From the NCBI GenBank assembly GCA_958450325.1, contig OY288251.1, positions 64,621,666 through 64,685,665 of the forward strand: a stretch of DNA of 64,000 nucleotides, given 5' to 3'. How positions within the stretch are numbered: position 1 is the first letter of the stretch; each line of letters starts with the position of its first letter. The position numbers and the translations under genes are program-made. Source of the stretch: Agrostemma githago (taxonomy: Eukaryota; Streptophyta; Magnoliopsida; Caryophyllales; Caryophyllaceae). Below, piece after piece: positions 58,001 to 64,000 of this stretch. The notes under the pieces were generated by a model. The model had not been told where the DNA came from and searched no databases. It worked only from the letters and a program-made list of their open reading frames with translations.

Positions 58001-58443
58001 TTATTTCTTGGCTGGTGTTTAGGGGTGCTTTAAACACGAGGAAGAAGCTTTTGAGGATTGGGGTCGCTGATTCTGACCTGTGTTATTTTTGTGAGGCTGA
58101 GGAGGAGAGTCTAGAGCACCTTTTTTTCAGGTGCGTGTGGAGCTCTCGAGTTATTGGACTATTAAGTGATTGGGTTGGAAAGCAAGTACCGTGTAATGGT
58201 GGGCTCGATTGGGCGTGCAAATTGAGGGGATCCAAGCTTCAATGTAATGTGCTTCGAGCTATGGTTAATGCGTCAATCTATTATATTTGGAGGCAGAGGA
58301 ATTTGTGCAGAATCGATGGTGTAGTCATGTTACCAGTAAGGGCTGCCAAACTGATTAAAGTGGAGATTAAGAACAGAATTTTGTGTAAGATCAAATACCC
58401 GATAATTGCTAGAGATGCTAGATGGCTACATAAATTGATGTAG
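55072..58443 (+). CDS. LINE-B ORF2: endonuclease-reverse transcriptase
   Basis: 1123 residues, no interruption. The APE-type endonuclease occupies residues 1-230: GCWNVRGM, LLETK, ILGDFNCV, RIDRCLIND and FDHCPCIV, with Asp and His of the final motif kept but the usual Ser replaced by Phe. The reverse transcriptase is at about 450-740: KAPGPDGFSSQFF, FRPIACCNVLYKC, QGGFIEGRS, KVDIHKAYDSVEW, RGLRQGDPMSPLLF and LLFADDLLLFC. A C-terminal zf-RVT region ends with CYFCEAEEESLEHLFFRC. There is no RNase H, a normal variant for plant L1. The enzyme nicks target DNA and copies the element RNA in place. Start is the Met at 55072; the next, MCNINKQ, would cut into the first endonuclease motif. Confidence 0.92.
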   Translation: MFMEVHNVGCWNVRGMCNINKQRAISEFIRRQQVDIFGLLETKIKNKAYAKVHQNIFYEWSITTNSHCHEGGRVWLLWKHERVNLTIVEYSSQSIHVRVTTNSGKDYWLTLVYAFNSALERVGLWRRLESYARNGPWMILGDFNCVVDARERLGGTSSEDAMGQFRDCLSNCEVSDCMASGSWFTWNNKHKVAETRVFSRIDRCLINDDLMGFFPNGYANFLPEGTFDHCPCIVQLEQPPVRRNRSFKYMNMWSKASGFMGCVGENWNILVRGTPMFQVVSKLRSLKRPLKQLNAACFADIENRCCQAEMRLEQAQIKLRNDRSVSALEEESVLNEQVRVLQAARADFWSQKSKQKWVRDGDVNSAYFHGLLRARRARNAVARIVDEAGVEYGSKEAIEDAFLRYYMSLLGDSNDVEPINIELIRRGPVCSEEHKAILDARVTSEEIKKALFSIPRDKAPGPDGFSSQFFIDSWDIIGDDIVKAIQDFFVSGKLLKQLNCANIVLIPKVNRPQSVKEFRPIACCNVLYKCIAKIICARLAKVLPQIVSPVQGGFIEGRSIVENVLICQDLVRLYKRRRVSPRCLFKVDIHKAYDSVEWRFVDQMLRALDFPNHFRRLVMECIQTVSYSLCANGDNFGFFRGKRGLRQGDPMSPLLFTICMEYFSRLLTYGKIDKNFKYHPKCGALKLTHLLFADDLLLFCKGEKDSMEFLWRAFASFSRASGLCISVGKSHAYFAGVDEDRKAEILQFSGCVEGTFPFRYLGLPIQSTRLGKADCEILLARVGSRISSIGARKLSYAGRLTLVQSVLSQLHNYWAMVFIIPKLVMARIGALCRNFLWDGGMEGTNQALVSWDKICCPKEEGGLGIRDLYIWNEAVVGKLASWVFDQPDRLWVRWVNDIYLKGGDWRDYKPNTDVTWAWRKICQAKERIKNMYVNGMWHGSCFQYSIARAYHDIRLQRLKVPWARLVWSAWSIPRHSFISWLVFRGALNTRKKLLRIGVADSDLCYFCEAEEESLEHLFFRCVWSSRVIGLLSDWVGKQVPCNGGLDWACKLRGSKLQCNVLRAMVNASIYYIWRQRNLCRIDGVVMLPVRAAKLIKVEIKNRILCKIKYPIIARDARWLHKLM

Positions 58444-58503
58444 TCAGACATTTGTACATTGATCATACATATATATACACACTTACCTTTTACAAAAAAA
58501 AAA

Positions 58504-58701
58504 GTCTCTCAAAAAACCGTCACCATGTGAGAAATCTCTTGTTAACGTTATTGAGAGACGTATTAATATTACCGGAAAAGCCTTGGAGATGATATCATCA
58601 TGAAGACAAACTTGATTTATACAATTATAGCAGCTTTAAATTACCTGATAGTGGTTTATTATAATACCGAACTCACCTTATATATATATATATAGATAGA
58701 T
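58504..58701. other. Spacer after LINE-B with inverted repeat and (TA)n
   Basis: GTCTCTCAAAAAACCG at 58504 and ...GTTATTGAGAGACG near 58557 form a short inverted repeat. An AT dinucleotide tract at 58679-58695 borders the next element. No gene. Confidence 0.45.
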
Positions 58702-59005
58702 AGGTTCTAATGAGTCCCTATATATATATTAAGTCCCTAAGTCCTCATCCCATCCGTTGGATGAGATGAGGATGGATGGACAAGATGCATCCTAATATTT
58801 TGTATTTAAAAAAAAAGAGGAAGATTTAGTATCCTAAAATAACTCCCATGATTTTAGGAAACAATAACTCCCATAATCACAATCATTCCACATTCATTCA
58901 TTCATTCACGTTACAGGTTCATCAAAACCTTAACAAAAAAACGCTCCCATCGATCATCACGTTCATTCATTCATTCAATCAAATCTGTGCTCAAAATTCC
59001 GTTAC

Positions 59006-59070
59006 TATGAATTCAATGATCGCGACATCTTCATTAACTGTTGATAAGCAATTCATCGAGTATAACAATG
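59006..59070 (+). pseudogene. Short exon-like open stretch in the foldback element
   Basis: ATG at 59006 reads MNSMIATSSLTVDKQFIEYN and reaches a GTGAGT donor at about 59070. It resembles a captured first exon, with a 5' UTR-like upstream. I cannot assign the family; FAR1-related sequence is only a guess. Confidence 0.3.
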
Positions 59071-59075
59071 GTGAG

Positions 59076-59255
59076 TTTCGATATTGCTTTCATGTTTTGC
59101 GTCAATTTTCATGTTGATATTGCTTTCATGGTCGTGTCATTCATGTTTTGCGTCAATTTTCATGTTGATATTGCTTTCATGGTCGTGTCATTCATGTTTG
59201 CGTCAATTTTCATGTTGATATTGTTTTCATGGTCGTGTTATTCATCATAGATTCA
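59076..59255 (+). repeat. Three tandem copies of a 51-54-bp unit
   Basis: Repeat of TTTGCGTCAATTTTCATGTT, GATATTGCTTTCATGG and TCGTGTCATTCATG, with small length differences between copies. It lies in the presumed intron after the exon-like stretch. Confidence 0.85.
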
Positions 59256-60094
59256 TATCCAAATCGTAGAACACAAAAACGGTGAGTATATATGTTTTTT
59301 TAATTTATACTGGAATCGCCATGGAAGTCATTAAGATGCTACTCAATTATTAGTTTTTACGTTTACAATATATTGAGTTATTGTAGTTCATATACTGCGT
59401 TACTTTAGTGTAGAGCATCTGTTACTTTAATGTCTACCATCTGTTACTTTATATGTCGTATTACTTTAATACACTCCAGTTGTTACTTTAGTGTTTTTCA
59501 TCTGTTATTGTAGTGCATTGTAGTGTCCTAAGAATTTAGGAAACTGCCATATTAAAAAAAAAAAAAAGATATTGTTTCCTATAATAATGGGACGTGATTG
59601 CCACCAAAATAGGAAACAATATCAAAGAGGAACGCCATATAAAAAAAAGAAAAAAAATACTACTTCCTATAATTATGGGACGTGATGACTTCAAAATAGG
59701 AAACAATATCAAAGAGTAAGATACTGCGTCATACTCTCATTTTTTTATTATTATATGAATTTTTTGCACTAACTTATATCTGGTGTTATTTTAATGAACA
59801 TTATCTGTTACTTTAATTCATACTATCTGTTACTTTAATGTCTGACCTCTGTTACTTTATATCTGGTGTATAAGCATACTCTGTTAATTTAATTCAATGT
59901 TACTTCAATGCACTCCATCTGTTACTTTAACTCTTGTTATCTGTTACTTTAATCCATATTTCAAGTTTTGATTGTTTTTTTTCGCCACGTTTATTGGCAC
60001 TGTTATTGTTTTTTCAGTAGACGCAAAAGCACATGAATGATTTAGGGATGTGGGTGAGAATTTCCTCCATACATAGGGTAGATCTTCAAAGATG

Positions 60095-60205
60095 TAGATG
60101 AGAAGAAGAAGAAGAAGAAGAAGGAAATGTCATGTAAATCATCGTATGACAATGAAAAAGAATCAGGAGAAGAAGAAGAAGATGATGAAGAAGAAGCACA
60201 ATTCT
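60095..60205 (+). repeat. (GAA)n-rich stretch
   Basis: Two GAA-rich tracts (about 60100-60122 and 60167-60197) encode Lys- or Glu-rich peptides depending on frame, for example ESGEEEEDDEEEAQF before a stop near 60205. Either a degenerate acidic captured exon or plain simple repeat. Confidence 0.6.
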
Positions 60206-61086
60206 GAGTAGGACAATATATTGTTAGAGTAACATACATTATTCGTTAGAGTAACATCCTTGATTGGAGTAAAATGAGTTAGAATAACACACGTTATGTG
60301 TTAGAGTAACATACTTAATGAGTTGCAGTAACACAGTTTTAATGAGTTACAGTAACACAGTTTATGATTATAATTTGATTTCAAATATCCAATTCTTATA
60401 GTTAAAGGTGTGAAACATTGAAATTATAATGGAGTTTTATAATTTTTGTTTTGGAGTATCCTTAATAAAAACATACATTATTCTTTTGGTTGATTGAAAG
60501 TCTTGTTTTTGCAAAAGATTATTATGCAACATAATAGATTTTATGAGTTAAAGTAACGCAGTTCATGAATTAGAGTAACACATTGTATGAGTTATAGTAA
60601 TAGTTTTTGCAAGAGAATATATTAAACAACGTAACAGATTTTATGAGTTAAAGTAACACAGTTCATGAATTAAAGTAACACGTTATATGAGTTAAAGTAA
60701 CATAGTTTATGGATTATGGTAGTAATATAGTAACATACGTACAATGGCAGTAAGAAAATGATGATTTTTTGGTGAAGATGAAAAAAACTTGATTTTGAAA
60801 AAACTTGTTGTGTGAGAGAAAGAGACATTTAAAAAGCTTGATAAGGGAGAGAAAAGATTTGCATTAAGATAATTAAGGAGGAGAGAGGGAAATGATATAT
60901 TTACCAGATTTGTTAGTTATTTCCTTAATTATGAGATCAAATCTTGTCCATTAATCTAACATTGAATCAAGGGCTAAGATGGGGACTCATGAACTCAACA
61001 TATATAAGTGGACTCACCTGATCCCACCTCTATATAAATACATACATACATAAGGTTAGGATATCTAAGACATCTTTGGTACCTTA

Positions 61087-61774
61087 GAGCACCTCCAACG
61101 TTGGTGCTCTAAATCATCATAAGAACGGTGAAGCATTCAGCATAGACTCCAACAATGATGAGGCTTCATCGAAATTGTGATGAGCATGACACTCATCAAC
61201 TTGTTGCTGAGACTTACGCTGAGCATGAGTTCTAATTTTTTTTTTTTTTTTTTTATGTTTTATTAATTCTATTAACCAATCAAGTATTGACATGTGGCAT
61301 GCCAATGTTCATTCTCTTTAATTTCTTTATCTTTTTGTATATGTTTTATGTTTTTGATGAAAAACTTCATTTTAATTTTTTTTATTTTAAATAAATAAAT
61401 AAATATCTAGATTGGAATTTTTTTTTCTCTATAAATAGAGTATAATATTGAGTGATATTGTCACACTAATTCTTCATCTCTCTATTTTATTTTGTTAATC
61501 ACATTTAATACAAATCAAAATTAAACTTATTTCTTTATAATATTAGTTATAGATAATTATAATAATCCGAATAATAATAATAGTAGTAGTGATAATAATA
61601 ATAGAGTGGAATGGTGGAGTATTAAAAAGTAAGAGAAATAAATGATGAGAGAGAGTAAGATGATGAGAAGAGATGAGTATGGATGGAGGAGTGTTTTTTT
61701 TGTGAGTTGGATGAGTGAGAAAGAAGAGAAATGGAAGGATGATGAAGGGTATATGAGCATTGTTGGAGATGGTC
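61087..61774. mobile_element. PIF/Harbinger-like MITE
   Basis: The left end GAGCACCTCCAACGTTGGTG and the right end read in reverse, GACCATCTCCAACAATGCTC, are imperfect TIRs. TTA flanks both ends (61084-61086, 61775-61777), the PIF/Harbinger target duplication. It is 688 bp and non-coding, with poly-T and AT-rich interior. A truncated relative lies at 44773. Confidence 0.75.
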
Positions 61775-61777
61775 TTA

Positions 61778-62113
61778 GTCTTTATTTTGTGTGTTATATA
61801 TATAATATATATAGTAAACGTAAACTTTTGAGACTACGTACCATTTTTTTCAAAGTACCAACACACTGTTAACAGTGAAAACAGGTGAGCAGATTATAAA
61901 AATGCTACTATGAGCATCACTTACAAGAAAGACTGTAGGAGTATAATGCATCCAAAAGTAGAGTAACATGATTCATTTTTTTAATACAAAATCCTCGTTA
62001 TACTCCAATTCAACCCAAGTAATTTGAAAAATTACTCCGAAATATTCAACACAATAATATTCTCAACAAAATACTCTCAAGAATCTCACGATCTCGACCT
62101 TTCTTTCGAAAAA
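61778..62113 (+). other. Upstream flank of the NLR pseudogene
   Basis: No gene. The stretch from about 61980 to 62113 is likely the old 5' UTR of the NLR. Confidence 0.4.
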
Positions 62114-63395
62114 ATGACTGAACTAATTTTTTCTGAGTTGGTTAAGTTTGCTGTGGAAAAGTTGGGTTCAAACTTCAAAGGTTTGCAAAAAGTAGCTGAT
62201 GCAACCGACATTGATTCCCAGATGAAAGCGCTTCAGGATATCAAAACTACCCTCAAAGCTACACTTCTCGATGCTACAGATTCAGATTCATCGAAGCAGT
62301 TGTGTTTGTGCAGTCGTTCTCAGCGAGATGTGTTGAAAAGCTTGAATGTGGACTTGCTAAACTAATCGATTTCCAAGATGCAAAAGCCACGAAAGCCAGG
62401 CAGAAGAACCTCATGGGTGGAACCAAGTTCACCAACCAGTTATGGTTGTTCTTTTCTGCTTCAAGCCAACTCGTCTCCCTCTTCAAGGATGCTAGGAAAA
62501 TTAAAGGGTATTACCGGGGAATTGAGTAGCATTGTAAGAAACCATGCCCAATTTGGAGGTGCGGTTAGCTCATCATCTTTGAACCAAACTCGTGCGTTAT
62601 GCAATGTATCAGGATCTTATATGAGCACCGATATGGTGATCGGACGAGATGGTGAAAGGGAAAAGATGGTCGGATTGCTATTAGACTCCTCTAGTGCGGC
62701 TGATACTCTCCCTGTTGCTTATATTGTTGGGATGGGTGGAGTTGGGAAGACTACCTTGGCACGGTATGTGTATAATGATCATAAGATTAAAAAATATTTC
62801 AATTTGCATTTTTGCTACTCAAGATTTCAATGTCAAGGATGTGTTACGACAGATGGTGACATGTGCCACTGATAAGAAAGCTCTCAACTACAAGATTGAT
62901 TAGCTCCAAAGGCGTCTATTTCAAGCAACCGCAGGTAAGAAGTTTTTGCTTGTTTTGGATGGTGTATGGGACGGGGACAATTTGAGAGCAAAATGGATGG
63001 AATTGAGAGCAGTCCTCAGGGTCGGAGCTCAAGGGAGTCAAGTTCTCCTTACAACATGTAATAAAACAGTTGCTGGAGTTATTGGAACTCAAGACCCTCA
63101 CATGGTCAGTGATATAGGAGATGATGATTCCTTGCTCCTCTTTAGGCATATAACTATTACAGAGTGCCATGTGTCAGGCGTAGAGGTCATCTTGAGAGAG
63201 ATTGCAGAGATGTGTCCTAAAGTGGCTCTTGTTATTCGGGCAATTGGAAGCCTTTTGGCAACAAGACATACAGTCCAAGAATGGCAGGCTTTTATTAGGA
63301 ACGACCAACTTGCAAATTTCACCTCTTATGGTCGTGATGTCATAAGCACGATGAAACTCAGTTATGATCAATTAAGTTCAAATCTAAAACTTAGA
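62114..63395 (+). pseudogene. CC-NBS-LRR (CNL) resistance-type gene, truncated and frameshifted
   Basis: It starts MTELIFSELVKFAVEKLGSN, the Rx-type coiled coil, with QMKALQDIKTTLKATLLDAT. After a frameshift near 62300 it continues KFTNQLWLFFSASSQL and RKIKGITGEL. The NB-ARC part has VIGRDGEREKMV, P-loop GMGGVGKTTLA (62732-62764), then a frame change near 62815 and a TAG at about 62900. Kinase-2 is degenerate, FLLVLDGVWD with Gly for the second Asp. RNBS-B is SQVLLTTCNKTVA, and the GLPL region is decayed (KVALVIRAIGSLL). It stops being recognisable after KLSYDQLSSNLK. MHD motif and LRRs are absent. NLRs sense pathogen effectors; this copy cannot make a working protein. Confidence 0.9.
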
Positions 63396-64000
63396 CGATC
63401 AAGAATTCTCGACCCCAACCAACATGGACCAACTCAAACGATACTACCCCTAAACTCCCCGGCAACCCTATCCTGATCTCTGAACTAGGGTGAAAACCCA
63501 AGCAAAACGCTTAAAAATAATTCGCATCGATAATTGGCATAATGAGTCTAAAGCAAAATCACTCACATCTAATATGAACTACGAACATGGTTTGATTCCT
63601 TCTAAACATGGATACGTAGGCAACCCTTCCAAGGGTATAACAAAAAAAACGACAAAATCGATTACTCGATTCACATGCAAATCAGAACTTCTTCTCCGCG
63701 TTCCGATTAACGAGTGATTTCAATGACGAAGCACAAACGACGAACCGAGGACGGGGCAAAAACCCAAAAGGGTGCTCCGGGCAAAAAGAAAAAAACGAGT
63801 TGTGAGCCGTCGTAAAAAAAAAAAAAGACGAGCCGAGGACGGAGTGAAAACCCGAAAGGGTGCTCCGGGAAAAATGAAGAATCGAGTTGCGAGCCATCAA
63901 AAAAAAGAAAGCAAAAAAAGAGAGCAAAAAAAAACAAAACAAAAGGTGAGCCGAGGACGGAGTGAAAACTCGAAAGGACGTTCCGGGCAAAATGAAGAAT
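63396..64000 (+). mobile_element. Tat-like LTR retrotransposon sequence with tandem repeats, truncated by window edge
   Basis: Replaces the expected LRR-coding part of the NLR. GAACTACGAACATGGTTTGATTCCTTCT and GGATACGTAGGCAACC (63577-63626) are typical of Tat/Ogre LTR or leader DNA. From 63740 a unit GA(A/G)CCGAGGACGG...GGGTGCTCCGGG(C/A)AAAA...GAATCGAGTTGCGAGCC repeats three times (about 63740, 63830, 63948; periods about 90 and 118 bp). No LTR start is visible at the junction, so the insertion boundary is a guess. Confidence 0.55.

Larger units (their letters stand above)
53976..58503 (+). mobile_element. LINE-B: L1-type LINE with both ORFs open
   Basis: ORF1 (54051-55091) and ORF2 (55072-58443) overlap by 20 bp in different frames. 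An A-run ends the element at about 58493-58503. The 5' UTR is very short (under about 80 bp), so the 5' end may be slightly truncated. I could not find the target duplication. Open ORFs and complete motifs suggest a recent, possibly still mobile copy, in contrast to LINE-A. Confidence 0.82.
58702..61025. mobile_element. Foldback (probably Mutator-like) element with GTTACTTTA-repeat arms
   Basis: The left end GGTTCTAATGAGTCC...TATATATTAAGTCCCTAAGTCC matches the reverse of the right end (GGGATCAGGTGAGTCC...TATATGTTGAGTTCATGAGT) imperfectly over about 95 bp. Inside, (T)GTTACTTTA motifs recur through 59385-59960 and the inverse TAAAGTAAC(A) through 60235-60735, giving long inverted arms. The flanks are TA-rich, so the duplication cannot be read. 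The centre has a short exon-like stretch and an acidic GAA-rich stretch (60095-60205), but no transposase. Confidence 0.65.

Noticed and set aside
63682..63990. Phe/Ser-rich minus-strand ORFs of 76-102 aa
   Set aside because: Complement of purine-rich tandem repeats in retrotransposon DNA, not coding.

Overview
The window is nuclear DNA of a higher plant, almost certainly a eudicot. The signs are GT-AG introns, AT-rich non-coding DNA, a plant COG4 gene, a DUF1685 gene, a WIYLD gene, a coiled-coil NLR relic, and plant-type CACTA, hAT, Helitron, L1-type LINE, Ty3/gypsy Tat-like and copia elements. The Tat-like LTR style hints at Caryophyllales, but that is a weak inference. Three host genes, all on the + strand, sit between roughly 33.9 and 46.8 kb. 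Nearly everything else is transposon on transposon.

Layout. 1-188 is the 3' end of a LINE; 212-410 is a Stowaway MITE. 1237-17703 is an old L1-like LINE (LINE-A) split by two DNA transposons. A CACTA element (1407-10295, TSD ATC) cuts its endonuclease and itself carries a Tat-like LTR element (1974 to about 8158). A hAT element (12634-16518, 8-bp TSD with one mismatch) cuts its C-terminal part. Removing either insert plus one TSD copy rejoins the LINE reading frame. 17704-33532 is a 15.8-kb Helitron with an RPA1-like gene that reads open through ten predicted exons and a RepHel (HUH Rep plus Pif1-type helicase) gene broken by stops. A second Helitron (26211-28257) lies antisense in a RepHel intron.

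33.5-46.8 kb is the genic island. It holds a small WIYLD-domain gene (35213-38220), a complete COG4 gene (39589-42765, 749 aa), a decayed copy of part of COG4 exon 2 (44264-44390), and a DUF1685 gene (45719-46806). 47838-53260 is a small minus-strand copia relic. Its right LTR is interrupted by a TIR element (48822-50153, containing a 200-N gap) and by a non-autonomous Helitron (50257-53230). That Helitron carries a Mutator-like element and another TIR element. 53680-53975 holds two minus-strand SINE-like copies next to an L1-type LINE with both ORFs open (54051-58443). A foldback element (about 58702-61025), a PIF/Harbinger-like element (61087-61774) and a truncated CC-NBS-LRR pseudogene (62114-63395) follow. 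The window ends in Tat-like retrotransposon sequence with tandem repeats.

How it fits together. LINE-A and the copia relic were the early landing pads; CACTA, hAT and Helitrons came later, and the inner Helitron is younger than the outer one. The most notable module is the large Helitron, where the RPA-like partner is open while RepHel is dead. I found no CRISPR array, tRNA or rRNA gene, and nothing that must be a new class of system. Intron boundaries were placed by eye from splice signals and reading frame. TE families were assigned from termini, TSDs and protein motifs, without database searches.
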